NCBI RefSeq assembly: GCF_000234805.1
Contig: NC_016645.1
Coordinates: 1,402,391-1,466,390, forward strand
Length of the DNA stretch: 64,000 nucleotides
From: Pyrobaculum ferrireducens
GTDB taxonomy: Archaea > Thermoproteota > Thermoprotei > Thermoproteales > Thermoproteaceae
Reading direction: 5' to 3'
Under the pieces are notes generated by a model, which searched no databases, was not told the DNA's origin, and saw nothing but the letters and a program-made list of their open reading frames with translations. Of the stretch, positions 26,194 to 35,373 are shown piece by piece (position 1 is the first letter of the stretch; each line of letters starts with the position of its first letter). A program made the translations under genes and the position numbers.

Positions 26194-26722
26194 GGCAGAT
26201 TTCAAGGCGGCGTCCCGTAGGCTGGAGGAGCTTGTCTTTATTGCAGTTGCCGGAGTGGCGGCCGGGGTGCTGGGGTCCTTCGCAGGCGGTGCCTCTGTTT
26301 ACCTCGTCGCGCTTTTAATGTCTCAAATCGCTGCGTATCTCTACGTCATTAGGGATTGGGACCGAGGAGTGTTGGAGGGCCTCATCTACTACATAGGCCA
26401 CGTCGGCGTCTACGTCTCTAAGCTCGTGGTCACCTCGACGGTGGCTCTTGCATCGACAGCTCTCGCCTGTCTATTTATCAACATCTCCTATCTCCCATCC
26501 GCCGCGGTGGGGGCGTTGTTGCTATCTGCCACCAGCTCGCTGGCCGCGTTGTTTGCCGTATATGGCGGCCTCCCGCCTCCTGCGGCGACTGCCATGTCGC
26601 TTGTGCTGGCGCTTCCGCTGGTTGTTAGAGTTGTAGAGGGTGGGTTTGTGGTTTCTCTCGCAATGGTCGCAGTGGTTGTGGGTATGGGTGTGATAGTTTC
26701 GGCGTTGCTTGACAAGGTATGA
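26177..26722 (+). CDS. ccmB: Heme exporter permease CcmB-like
   Basis: 181 aa with six hydrophobic helices after an amphipathic start (VVKADFKAASRRLEELVFIA). It is shorter and more divergent than bacterial CcmB (about 220 aa), but position after ccmA with overlap and the topology support it as the membrane partner of the ATPase. It overlaps the next gene by 4 bp. Confidence 0.7.
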   Translation: MWEVVKADFKAASRRLEELVFIAVAGVAAGVLGSFAGGASVYLVALLMSQIAAYLYVIRDWDRGVLEGLIYYIGHVGVYVSKLVVTSTVALASTALACLFINISYLPSAAVGALLLSATSSLAALFAVYGGLPPPAATAMSLVLALPLVVRVVEGGFVVSLAMVAVVVGMGVIVSALLDKV

Positions 26723-27852
26723 GACTCCTCTTCATATTCTTGCTTGTCGTAGCTGTTGTTTCTGCCAGCTATGTGGAGAAGGGCGCTTTAGTGTTCCAAG
26801 TGATAGACTCCCCCAAGGCGGTGGAGGGTAGGTTTTTGTTGTATTTCTACCAGCCGCTGTGTGAGGAGTGTAGGGTGCTTGAGGCAGAGGTGTTTTCCGA
26901 CAGAGCTGTGGCCGCCGCGCTTTCGGGATATCAGCTGTACGCTATAGATATCTCTAGGTCTCGGGTGGATTACATAGACGTCTATATAGATGGGCAGGTT
27001 GTGTACGTCGACCACGGCGTGGTGAAGTACTTCGTAACGAGGGGTGAGAGGAGGTTTCTAATCCCCGGCACGCCCACCGTGGTGATCGGCGTAAGGGAGG
27101 GGGACGTGATTAAGATGCTGGGCTTCTGGACCGGCGCAGACATGCCTCCCGGAGTGAAGCTTAAAGACGCCTTTATACAGTTTTTAAAAGAGGCCTCGGC
27201 AGAGAGAGGCGCAGAGGCCCGAGGTGGATCTGATTTCTATATCTGGCCTCTAGTCTTTACTTTTTTGATGGGCGTGGCCAGCGTATTCTCTCCATGTGTC
27301 CTGCCTGTCTTAGGCGTCGCGGCGGTTTCCCACTTCGCCCGGCGCAGTGTAGGTAAGGTGCTCTCTGGTTTAGTTGTTGCCTACGCCGTTTTCGGCGTCT
27401 TGGTGGCCGCCCTGGGCGAGGTGGCGTCATCTGCGAAGTTTCTGGTTACAGCTATAGGAGGGGTGGTACTCCTGGGGATGGGGCTGGTGTTGCTTGTAGA
27501 TAGGTTGAATATTAAATACGCCGTGGCTATGTCCCGGCTTCAGACATCGGCGTTTAAAAAACTCGGCGGCGCGGGGGATTTCCTCCTCGGCTTATCTCTC
27601 GGCGGCGTCTGGATGCCGTGTATCCTGCCGTATACAAGCTTCGCCACTGTGCTGGCCCTATCATCACTCGCCGGCAACTTCGCGTTGTTGTTTCTATCGC
27701 TTCTGCTCTACGGCGTGGGCCTCGCCGCCGCCAGCTACATGGTAATTAAGGGTCTCTTCAGACGCGTGGCCGGGGGGAGGAGGCTGGAGAGGGCGGTGGG
27801 GATCGCCGCGATGTTGCTCGGCGTTTATATGCTGGCGGCTGTGTTGATATGA
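26719..27852 (+). CDS. Thioredoxin-like domain fused to CcdA (DsbD-like reductant conduit)
   Basis: 377 aa. A signal is followed by a thioredoxin-like domain with FYQPLCEECRVLE (CxxC) near residue 45. A second half of six helices has FSPCVLPVLG and GVWMPCILPY, the paired membrane cysteines of CcdA. It carries reducing power from the cytoplasm to the outside to keep CxxCH cysteines reduced for heme attachment. In most organisms the thioredoxin partner is separate or C-terminal; here it is N-terminal in one chain. ATGA overlaps on both sides. Confidence 0.85.
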   Translation: MRLLFIFLLVVAVVSASYVEKGALVFQVIDSPKAVEGRFLLYFYQPLCEECRVLEAEVFSDRAVAAALSGYQLYAIDISRSRVDYIDVYIDGQVVYVDHGVVKYFVTRGERRFLIPGTPTVVIGVREGDVIKMLGFWTGADMPPGVKLKDAFIQFLKEASAERGAEARGGSDFYIWPLVFTFLMGVASVFSPCVLPVLGVAAVSHFARRSVGKVLSGLVVAYAVFGVLVAALGEVASSAKFLVTAIGGVVLLGMGLVLLVDRLNIKYAVAMSRLQTSAFKKLGGAGDFLLGLSLGGVWMPCILPYTSFATVLALSSLAGNFALLFLSLLLYGVGLAAASYMVIKGLFRRVAGGRRLERAVGIAAMLLGVYMLAAVLI

Positions 27853-29003
27853 ATTTTGTAGACCGCCTTGTCGCGCTTTCACTTACGCATAAAGAGGTAG
27901 ATGTAAATACCTTGTCGGAGGTGGCGCGGGGAGTTCACAAGAGGTGCGTGGAGGCTCCCTATCCAATTTTTGTCCTCCACACCTGTAACAGAGTAGAGGC
28001 GTATCTATATGACGTGCCAAGGGAGTTTATAAGCTTCATAAAAGAGGGCTACGCGCCGTACATAGGCAGACTAGTTGAATACAGGGGGCTGGACGCCGCT
28101 AGACACCTCTTTCGCGTAGCCGCCGGACTGGAGTCTATGCTAATCGGCGAGACGGATGTTCTAGGCCAGGTTGAGGAGGCGTTTGATAGACAGGTAAAGG
28201 CTGGCTACACCCGCGGCCTTCTTAAGACAGTGGTGGAGAGAGCTATAAGAGTGGGGAAGCGCGTCAGAACTGAGACCGGCATATCCAGAGGGCCACGTAG
28301 TCTTGGAACTCTGGCGATTATGTATGTACAGAAGAAGCTTGACCTCTCCACTGCGAAGATATGCGTCATTGGTCTAGGCGCGGTTGGCCGTGGATTAGTC
28401 AGGAGCTTGAGAGAAATGGGGGCGGGGGATGTGGTGGCGGTAAACCGTACTGTGGATAAAGGAGCGGATCTGGGCGTGGTGGTGTGGGCGTTGACTGAGG
28501 AGTCTGTGGAGAGATGTCTCAAGGAGTTTGACGTGGTCTTCACCGCCGTTTCTGCTTTTGAGCCGGTGATTAAGCAGTTGCCGCAGGGGGCCAGGGTAAG
28601 TTTGATAGTTGATTTAGGGATGCCTCGAAACACCGCGCCGGGGGTCCCCAACGTGGTGACTTTAGAAGATTTGAGATCTCTCGCCGAGGAGTACAACAAG
28701 AGCCGCGTTGCAGAGGTGGAGAAGGCGGAGAGGATTGTGGAAGAGGAGGTGCAGTCGCTTGAGCTGTTTCTAAGGAGGCGTTGGGTCGAGGAGAGGTGGG
28801 CTGGGCTACTGTCCTACTGGGTTAAGATCGCCGAGGATGAGGGCGAGAGGGCCGGCGGGGGGCTTGCGAAGACCGCCGCCCTAAGCGCAGTCAAGAAGAG
28901 CATTCTCCCACTTATCAACTACACGAAGTACATGGCGCTTGAAAAACCTGAAGAGGCTGACAGACTTATTTCAATTCTTGAAAAGGCGTATAAAATTAAA
29001 TAG
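27849..29003 (+). CDS. hemA: Glutamyl-tRNA reductase
   Basis: 384 aa. Reduces glutamyl-tRNA to glutamate-1-semialdehyde, the first step of heme synthesis. Visible motifs are FVLHTCNRVEAYLY (catalytic Cys46), AAGLESMLIGETDVLGQVE, and the NADPH-binding stretch VIGLGAVGRGLVRSL. Its overlap with the CcdA gene places heme supply in the same transcript as cytochrome assembly. Confidence 0.95.
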   Translation: MNFVDRLVALSLTHKEVDVNTLSEVARGVHKRCVEAPYPIFVLHTCNRVEAYLYDVPREFISFIKEGYAPYIGRLVEYRGLDAARHLFRVAAGLESMLIGETDVLGQVEEAFDRQVKAGYTRGLLKTVVERAIRVGKRVRTETGISRGPRSLGTLAIMYVQKKLDLSTAKICVIGLGAVGRGLVRSLREMGAGDVVAVNRTVDKGADLGVVVWALTEESVERCLKEFDVVFTAVSAFEPVIKQLPQGARVSLIVDLGMPRNTAPGVPNVVTLEDLRSLAEEYNKSRVAEVEKAERIVEEEVQSLELFLRRRWVEERWAGLLSYWVKIAEDEGERAGGGLAKTAALSAVKKSILPLINYTKYMALEKPEEADRLISILEKAYKIK

Positions 29004-29579
29004 ATGAGGAGGCGTATAAGGCCTATGTCTAGATCTACAGTGCCTGTGGAGGGAGACGTAGCTAAGGAGCTGTCAACGGTGGCCAAGTCTCAGGGTTTTT
29101 CCGTGTTGAGGCTGGCCTCGGATTCCCTTAGGCTGGCCCTCGAGCTTTTGAAACGCGGAATCACCCCAACCAGAGCTATAGAGATGTGGAAGCTGACTGA
29201 GAAAATCGCGGCGTTCGACGCGGTGCCCGTCCCCCTCTCCTACCTAGAGCTGGTAGCTAAGAAGTGGGGGGTTTGCGAAGATCCTGAGGTAGAGGCCTTC
29301 CTTAGGGAGATAGGAGCTAAGTTTGGCAAAACCGTTGCGGGGGAGTTCAGGAGCTTCGGCGAGTTTATGTCTGTGGCTACCCAGTTTCTCTCAATGTTGC
29401 CGGTGGCTAGGCTCTCCCTCAGCCGGGGCGGCAACACGTGGCGTATTGTCTTCACCTCGGCGGGGTCCTTTTCTGTGAAGTGCCTGGGCTACTTCGCCGA
29501 GGAGGCTGTAAAGCAGTTTGGGTGTGTGGTGAAGATTTCCTACGGTGACTCTACGATCACCGCAGAGGTTACGTGTTGA
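29004..29579 (+). CDS. Putative regulator, paralogue of the next gene
   Basis: 191 aa. The N-terminal 70 residues (TVPVEGDVAKELSTVAKSQG, then helices with ALELLKRGITPTRAIEMWKL) align with the start of the protein at 29611 and have a ribbon-helix-helix-like pattern of one strand and two helices. The C-terminal half is a separate alpha/beta domain with RLSLSRGGNTWRIVFTS and two cysteines. It starts immediately after hemA. DNA binding is inferred from pattern only; a heme- or redox-sensing role would fit the neighbours. Confidence 0.55.
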   Translation: MRRRIRPMSRSTVPVEGDVAKELSTVAKSQGFSVLRLASDSLRLALELLKRGITPTRAIEMWKLTEKIAAFDAVPVPLSYLELVAKKWGVCEDPEVEAFLREIGAKFGKTVAGEFRSFGEFMSVATQFLSMLPVARLSLSRGGNTWRIVFTSAGSFSVKCLGYFAEEAVKQFGCVVKISYGDSTITAEVTC

Positions 29580-29582
29580 CAA

Positions 29583-29611
29583 CTTTTATATCTGCTGTAC
29601 AGTTCTGTACA
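29583..29611 (+). promoter_or_regulatory. TATA box followed by a double TGTACA site overlapping a start codon
   Basis: CTTTTATATC (29584-29593) is followed by TGTACAGTTCTGTACA (29596-29611), two TGTACA hexamers one helical turn apart; the last A is the first base of ATG 29611. Here the sites lie between the TATA box and the start, where bound protein would block transcription, so autorepression of the 29611 gene is likely. Confidence 0.6.
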
Positions 29612-30048
29612 TGGTTAACAAATATGCAAGACTTGCAGTAGATAGGTCTCTAGCTGATACTTTTTCACAAAAGGTACGGAAAATGGGACGCAAGCCATCT
29701 GACGTAATATCCGCAGTTTTGAAAGCCGTCATAGACGCCGTTGACCACGGCGTCGACCCCATAGATATGATTCACATATGTCGAATAGCAAGATCGGTGG
29801 GAATAGGGAAGGGGGGCTACGAGGTTGGGCTGAACGCCGGCGCTCTGCTCAAGGCGTACTACACCCCGCAGGAGTTTCTAGAAGTCTTAACGAGGGTGGG
29901 GCCCCAGGCGATGGGCGTCTACAGAATTGCCCCCGGAGTTTTTAGGATTAACGATCCCCAGCTCCGGGAGACTGTGCGGGGGTTGCTGACCGGCATGGGG
30001 TGTAGATGCGAAGAGAGTCAAGAAATCCTCAAGGTTGTCTGCGACTGA
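29611..30048 (+). CDS. Putative ribbon-helix-helix-type regulator of the respiratory block
   Basis: 145 aa from leaderless ATG 29611. The N-terminus (KYARLAVDRSLADTFSQKV, then RKPSDVISAVLKAVIDAV) has the strand-helix-helix layout of RHH DNA-binding proteins. The C-terminal domain includes YTPQEFLEVLTRVGPQ and ends with a Cys pair (GCRCEES). It is paralogous to 29004. The double TGTACA site on its own promoter, and single sites at five neighbouring promoters, make it the best candidate for the TGTACA-binding protein. Binding is not shown by the sequence. Confidence 0.55.
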   Translation: MVNKYARLAVDRSLADTFSQKVRKMGRKPSDVISAVLKAVIDAVDHGVDPIDMIHICRIARSVGIGKGGYEVGLNAGALLKAYYTPQEFLEVLTRVGPQAMGVYRIAPGVFRINDPQLRETVRGLLTGMGCRCEESQEILKVVCD

Positions 30049-30069
30049 AGGTACACAGGTTATAAATCT

Positions 30070-30097
30070 TGTACACAGCTTGATCAAGTTTTATAAC
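30070..30097 (+). promoter_or_regulatory. TGTACA operator plus TATA box of the molybdopterin enzyme operon
   Basis: TGTACA (30070-30075), 14 bp, then TTTATAAC (30090-30097). A related GGTACACA lies at 30050-30057. The expected transcription start (about 30118) is after ATG 30107, which argues for ATG 30131 as the translation start. Confidence 0.6.
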
Positions 30098-30130
30098 AAG
30101 AGTTAAATGCATAAAAAGTCGTGTAGACAC

Positions 30131-33100
30131 ATGTCTATCTCTAGAAGAGATGCAATTAAGGCCGGGGTCACAATAGGTATTGTTGCAGGCGCCTCTGGCC
30201 TTTTGCTTAAGGCTACTATTAGCGAGGTGCCTAAGGCCGGCGTCTCCACGACGTCTATCCCCTCTATCTGTGGTATGTGTATGGCGCAATGCGCAATCTA
30301 CATCGACGTAGTGGACGGCAAGCCGGTGAGGATAAGGCCCAATACCAACGCCCCAACCAGCGCCTTGGGGATATGTCCCCGGGGCGTCTCCGGCACCTTC
30401 AACGCCTGGCTTAACCCAGACGCGGTGAAGAAGCCCATGGCGAGGAGGGCGCTTGTGGATTGGGTACAGGGCAGGATCAGCTGGGAGGAGGCAAAGAGGC
30501 AGCTGTCTCAGTCGAGGGGGAGGTACGACGACATGGTTGAGGTGGACTGGAACACCGCAATTGAGATAATCGCCAGGAAGCTAAAGGAGCTGGCAGACGG
30601 CGGCGAGCGTCGCGCCTTCACCTTCCTCTTCGGCGCGTGGGGCCCCACGGCATCTATGAGAGCCGGTGTGCCCGTCTCACGCTTCGCCGACGCCTACGGA
30701 GGCGGCATGATAACCTTCGACAACCCCTACTGCACCTACCCCCGCTACCTGGGCCACTGGCTGACATGGGGCCACGGCCACCAAGCCCACACCGTCTGCG
30801 TCGACTACTCCGAGGCGGAGGCTGTCCTCGTAGTTAGGAGAAACGTGATCGGGGCGGGGGTGGTGACTGAGACGTGGCGCTTCATGGAGGCGGTGAGGAG
30901 GGGGGCGAAGCTGGTGGTACTCAGCCCCGTCTTCGACGAGACGGCCAGCTACGCCACGGTGTGGCTACCTGTCAAGCCCGGGACAGACCTGGCGGTGTTG
31001 CTGGCCTTCATTAAATACGTCCTCGACAACGGCTACTACGTCGAGCAGTATCTGGCCAGGTTTACCAACGCGCCGTTTCTCATAAAGGAAGACGGGTTGC
31101 CCCTCCTAGCCTCGGAGGTGGCATGGGATAGGTACGGCCTGCCTGAGCCCAAGGAGTTTGCCTACGTCGTGTGGGACACAGCCGCCGGCGCCCCCGCCCC
31201 CGACAACGCGGCCAAGAGGCCTGCCCTCTTTGGGCAGTACGAGGTTCAGCTGAAGGACGGCGGCGTTGCGAAGGCGAGGACTGCGTTGACAATACTAAAG
31301 GAGTGGGTAGACGCCAACCTCTCAGCCCTCGCCAAGAAGCACGGGGTCGGCGACTACATGGAGGCCGCGGCGAGGGAGGCTGATGTAAACGTCGACGACC
31401 TCAGAAGGGCGGCGGAGATCGTGGCGAGGTACAGAGCCGTCGTCCCCATCGGGTGGCACGACCCCCGCTACAGCAACTCGCCGCAGACGTGGCGCGCCGT
31501 CGGCATCTTAATGGCCCTTCTGGGCCGCATCCAGCAACCGGGGGGCGTCTTCCTCTTGACGCACCTAGTCATGCCGTATGCGGATATCTACACCAAGGTG
31601 CTGAAGTACACCAAGAAGGACCTCCCCTACAAGACAATCCGAGGCCTCACCTTCGGCGAGTACGTACCTGCCTACCTCCCCGCTATCTACGTGATTCCAA
31701 TCGCCCCGCCTCTGCCCGGTCCCTCTGACAGAGGCGCCCCGCCGGTGCCTGCGCTGGTGGAGGAGTGGGCGGTGGAGGCGGAGAAGAGGGGCTACCTCTA
31801 CCCCTACGACACGGTGCAGGCGCTGTACGAGAGCGTTGTCCACGGGAAGCCGTTTAAGACAAAGGTTGTGTTTATCATCGGCTCTAACCCTATTCCGCAG
31901 ATCGGCAACAGCAGACTCGTCGAAGCGATATTCAGAGAGCTGGATTTAGTAATTGTGCACGACATACAGTTTAACGACACAACCGCGTTCGCCGATATGA
32001 TACTCCCCGATCTTCCATACCCAGAGCGCATGGACCTGGCCCTGCCCGGGCCCTTCTCCCCGTTCCCAGCAATATCGGTGAGGTTCCCGTGGTACTACGA
32101 GGAGTATATGAAGAGGCTTGAGCTGGGCGGGAAGCCGGGGGAGCTGGACAAGCTGTTTAGGTCGAGGGACGGCCGCACGATATTTGAGGTCCTGCTGATG
32201 GTGGCTCGGAGGCTTCAGCAGATGGGGGTCAAGGCTAGAGACGGCACCGACTGGTCTCAGAACATGCCCGTGGGCATGATTACGGAGGACGGCATCTTCC
32301 CGATACCCAACCTAAAGATGTTTATCAACGCCACTTTTAGACGTATTAGGATTGTGGACGAAAACGGCCAGGTGAGGGCTCCCACGGTGGACGACTTGTA
32401 CAAGATGGGGGGCTACATGGTGCTGGTCCCCACCGGCCGCGTCGAGACTGTGGTAGACGAGCGGTGGAGCCAAGCCCTCGGCAAGGAGGTGAAGGTGAAG
32501 GTCCACGTGTTCAGGCCGGTGCAGTACAGCGTAGATAAGGAACAGTTGCTCTGGAGGCAGATACACTACAACTCTCCCTTGACGCAGGGCCTCGCGCCGC
32601 TTCCCACGCCGAGCGGCAAGGTGGAGATCTACAGCATAAATCTGGCCTACGACGTGAAGAGGGTATTCGGAAAACCAGCAACTTCAATTGACCCCTCTGA
32701 CCTGGAGGGCGCCAGGAGCGGCGTGGATCCCCTCTTCTCTCCTGTGCCGCTGTACGCCGGGATGGCTAGGCCGGACTACATGTGGGCCGCCGGCCCGCCG
32801 ACGCCGGACGTGGAGATCAACGGCCTCGCGTCTCCCGACCCGCCGAGGAGGCTTCTGCTCGTATACCGCCACGGCCCCTACACCCACACCCACAGCGCCA
32901 CGCAGAACAACCTACTCCTCAACACGCTGACGCCGGACGAGTTGTTGACTGCGTGGATTCACCCGGACACCGCGGCGAAGCTGGGGGTTAAGGACGGCGA
33001 CGTGGTTGAGCTCAAGCCCGCGGCCCCCAAGGTGTTGGAGCAGTTGAAGGCCGTGGGCGCCGCCGAGGTGCCGACGGCTAGGTTCAGGGTGAGGGTAACG

Positions 33101-33307
33101 AAGATGGTGAGGCCGGATGTGATAGCCATCTACCACTACTGGCTGGTGCCCCGGGGCAGGCTGAGGGTGAAGGCGGCGAAGCTGGCGGGGTTGAGGTCTG
33201 GCTACAGCGACGACAACTACCTAGGACCCATGCTGGCGGGGAAGCTCGGCACGCCGGGGGCCATGGGCAATACAGTAGTAGAAGTGAGTAAGGTGGAGAG
33301 GCTATGA
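30131..33307 (+). CDS. Molybdopterin oxidoreductase catalytic subunit (DMSO reductase family)
   Basis: About 1058 aa. The Tat signal SISRRDAIKAGVTIGIVAG is followed by a [4Fe-4S] site C47-x2-C50-x3-C54-x27-C82. A likely Mo-ligand Cys lies in FDNPYCTYPRYLGHW near residue 200. The C-terminal dinucleotide-binding domain contains YRHGPYTHTHSATQNNLL. It is a respiratory terminal reductase on the outer face; size and partners fit the group that includes tetrathionate, thiosulfate, polysulfide and arsenate reductases. The substrate cannot be fixed from sequence alone. The alternative start ATG 30107 lies upstream of the predicted mRNA start. It overlaps the FeS gene by 4 bp. Confidence 0.88.
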   Translation: MSISRRDAIKAGVTIGIVAGASGLLLKATISEVPKAGVSTTSIPSICGMCMAQCAIYIDVVDGKPVRIRPNTNAPTSALGICPRGVSGTFNAWLNPDAVKKPMARRALVDWVQGRISWEEAKRQLSQSRGRYDDMVEVDWNTAIEIIARKLKELADGGERRAFTFLFGAWGPTASMRAGVPVSRFADAYGGGMITFDNPYCTYPRYLGHWLTWGHGHQAHTVCVDYSEAEAVLVVRRNVIGAGVVTETWRFMEAVRRGAKLVVLSPVFDETASYATVWLPVKPGTDLAVLLAFIKYVLDNGYYVEQYLARFTNAPFLIKEDGLPLLASEVAWDRYGLPEPKEFAYVVWDTAAGAPAPDNAAKRPALFGQYEVQLKDGGVAKARTALTILKEWVDANLSALAKKHGVGDYMEAAAREADVNVDDLRRAAEIVARYRAVVPIGWHDPRYSNSPQTWRAVGILMALLGRIQQPGGVFLLTHLVMPYADIYTKVLKYTKKDLPYKTIRGLTFGEYVPAYLPAIYVIPIAPPLPGPSDRGAPPVPALVEEWAVEAEKRGYLYPYDTVQALYESVVHGKPFKTKVVFIIGSNPIPQIGNSRLVEAIFRELDLVIVHDIQFNDTTAFADMILPDLPYPERMDLALPGPFSPFPAISVRFPWYYEEYMKRLELGGKPGELDKLFRSRDGRTIFEVLLMVARRLQQMGVKARDGTDWSQNMPVGMITEDGIFPIPNLKMFINATFRRIRIVDENGQVRAPTVDDLYKMGGYMVLVPTGRVETVVDERWSQALGKEVKVKVHVFRPVQYSVDKEQLLWRQIHYNSPLTQGLAPLPTPSGKVEIYSINLAYDVKRVFGKPATSIDPSDLEGARSGVDPLFSPVPLYAGMARPDYMWAAGPPTPDVEINGLASPDPPRRLLLVYRHGPYTHTHSATQNNLLLNTLTPDELLTAWIHPDTAAKLGVKDGDVVELKPAAPKVLEQLKAVGAAEVPTARFRVRVTKMVRPDVIAIYHYWLVPRGRLRVKAAKLAGLRSGYSDDNYLGPMLAGKLGTPGAMGNTVVEVSKVERL

Positions 33308-33990
33308 GGCCGGTATTTGTCATTGATCTCAATAAGTGCGTCGGTTGCCGCGCGTGCGTAGCCGCTTGTGTGCAGGAGCACGGCCAGGTGTTCACCGCCG
33401 CACGGACTGCAGACATCGGCAGGCCTCAGACTGTTTGGCTGAGGACGTGGGTGGAGTGGAGGGAGAGGGAGGATCCCACGCCGTCTAGGAAGTTTATACC
33501 ATATCTATGTTACCACTGTGAGAACTCGCCCTGTGTCACGGCGTGTCCAACCGGCGCCTCTTACAAGACCAAGGAGGGAATTGTGTTGATAGACAAAGAT
33601 CTGTGTATCGGTTGCCGCTACTGCGTCGTGGCTTGTCCATACGGCATGAGATACGGGCCGCTGGTTAAAACCGCTGAAAAAGCTATGGAGGAGCCGCTAG
33701 TGAGGGAGGCGGCCGAGGGGGCTAAATACGGCGGGGTGATATTCAAACCGCCTGTACCTAATAAATGGGCCTTTAGAGCGGACGCCGTTGATAAGTGTAC
33801 CTTCTGTTACCACAGATATAAGGGAGATGGCAAGATATGGACGCCTGCATGTGTAGAGGTATGTCCTACAAAGTCTCGGATGGTAGGCGATTTAGACGAC
33901 CCCAGCGACGAGGTGGCTGACTTGGTGCGTAGGGGCGTAGCTAAGCCGGCTAATAAATGGGGAGGGTTGGTATACTACGTGGGGCTATGA
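33304..33990 (+). CDS. Four-cluster ferredoxin-type electron transfer subunit
   Basis: 228 aa with CVGCRACVAAC, CYHCENSPCVTACP, CIGCRYCVVACP and CTFCYHRY...ACVEVCP, i.e. four [4Fe-4S] clusters as in PsrB/TtrB. It has no signal peptide, so it is probably exported with the Tat-carrying catalytic subunit. It passes electrons from the membrane subunit at 33987 to the molybdopterin subunit. Overlaps of 4 bp on both sides. Confidence 0.9.
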   Translation: MRPVFVIDLNKCVGCRACVAACVQEHGQVFTAARTADIGRPQTVWLRTWVEWREREDPTPSRKFIPYLCYHCENSPCVTACPTGASYKTKEGIVLIDKDLCIGCRYCVVACPYGMRYGPLVKTAEKAMEEPLVREAAEGAKYGGVIFKPPVPNKWAFRADAVDKCTFCYHRYKGDGKIWTPACVEVCPTKSRMVGDLDDPSDEVADLVRRGVAKPANKWGGLVYYVGL

Positions 33991-35156
33991 GCAGGGATAT
34001 GAGGTGGGGTCTGGCGGGCCTCGCGGTGGTTTTAATCGCGGCGGGAGCTGTGCTGATCTGGCAGGGTAGTGAACATAGACATGCCGAGGTCATCCCCTGG
34101 GGCCTACTGGTGCCTGGATATGTCTTCTTCGCTTTAATGGCCACAGGTTCGAGTATTGTAAATTCGATTTACACAGTATTTGGGTATAAGGGACCTAACG
34201 GAGAGTATGAGAAAATCATTAAGTTGGGCGTGTTCTTCTCACTGGTTACAATCATCCCGGCGTGGATAATGATATTAATGGACTTGTCAAAAGGACCGCT
34301 TGCCGCGATGAATATGTTTATCCATACCAAGGAGGGCTTCTCGCTCTTCTTCCAGCCTCGTTCAGCAATTGCATGGATGGCCTTACTATACATGATATTT
34401 GCACTCACCCTACTAATTGAGTTGATATATTTCATACGTAGCGAGGTAAGTGAAAAATTAAGAAAAGTGAAATCCCTTGAGCTCGCCATTGCCCTAGCTG
34501 TATTAACCGCCACAGTACTAGTCCACAGCAACCTAGGCCAGGTGTTTGGGAACGTCATGGCTATACCTGCGTGGTACGGGCCGCACATGGCTGTTTACTT
34601 CATTATCAGCGCCATAATAATAGGAGCCGCTGGCCAAGCTTTATTCCTATTGCCATTTACACAGAGCTTAGGTGTACGGGAGTTTACCACGTGGTACTAT
34701 TCTAGGATATTAATGATCTCTCTACCAATTTTAGCATTTATAAAGGGGTGGATGGTGATTAACTCGTATTACAGCCCAGCCTCTTGGGAAGCGTACAGAG
34801 AAGTAGTATCCACGCCTAACTTCTATGTATTTGAAGTAATTCTGCTACTAGTCTTGCCGTTTATAGCGGCTACGGTGGCCTACTACAGAAAGAATACTGC
34901 CCTGCTCATCCTAGCCGCGTTGTCGCTCGTGGTGGCGGGGTTTGTGGATAAATACGACTTGATAATTCACCCACAGATAGCCTTCATCCATAGCTATCTT
35001 GGAAAGGTTGGCCATGTCCACTACGCACCTGCTGAGTTTGAAATTATGATTTCTACCGGAGCGGTGTTGGTGTACATAGCATTGCTAATACTCGGCGTAT
35101 TGCTTTTACCTCTAAAGCCAGGCGAGAAACCTAAAACTTTATATATTTTTAAGTAA
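33987..35156 (+). CDS. NrfD/PsrC-type membrane subunit of the molybdopterin enzyme
   Basis: 389 aa from ATG 33987 (ATGA overlap); the frame is open 30 bases further upstream, but those codons lie inside the FeS gene. About ten hydrophobic helices. Sequence features include GYVFFALMATGSSIVNS and the long loop with VYKG/KGPNGEYEK. It should oxidise quinol and feed the FeS subunit. It has more helices than the protein at 12308, and the two are not close paralogues. Confidence 0.85.
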   Translation: MSRDMRWGLAGLAVVLIAAGAVLIWQGSEHRHAEVIPWGLLVPGYVFFALMATGSSIVNSIYTVFGYKGPNGEYEKIIKLGVFFSLVTIIPAWIMILMDLSKGPLAAMNMFIHTKEGFSLFFQPRSAIAWMALLYMIFALTLLIELIYFIRSEVSEKLRKVKSLELAIALAVLTATVLVHSNLGQVFGNVMAIPAWYGPHMAVYFIISAIIIGAAGQALFLLPFTQSLGVREFTTWYYSRILMISLPILAFIKGWMVINSYYSPASWEAYREVVSTPNFYVFEVILLLVLPFIAATVAYYRKNTALLILAALSLVVAGFVDKYDLIIHPQIAFIHSYLGKVGHVHYAPAEFEIMISTGAVLVYIALLILGVLLLPLKPGEKPKTLYIFK

Positions 35157-35373
35157 ACTACCTCCAAAACTAAATAAAAATTATATTTTTGTATATATAG
35201 AACAGTATTTTAAATTTTATTAGTAGTATGACTTATTAAAAGCCTTTAAGGAAAGTCTTCATATCTCACAAGAAGTGTAGAAGAGGTTGTTTTTCCGAAC
35301 TCTGTTCTTTTTTCTGTATACAACTATGTACGGGATTTTACCAATACTTAAATATACCAATAAAACGCGCTTT

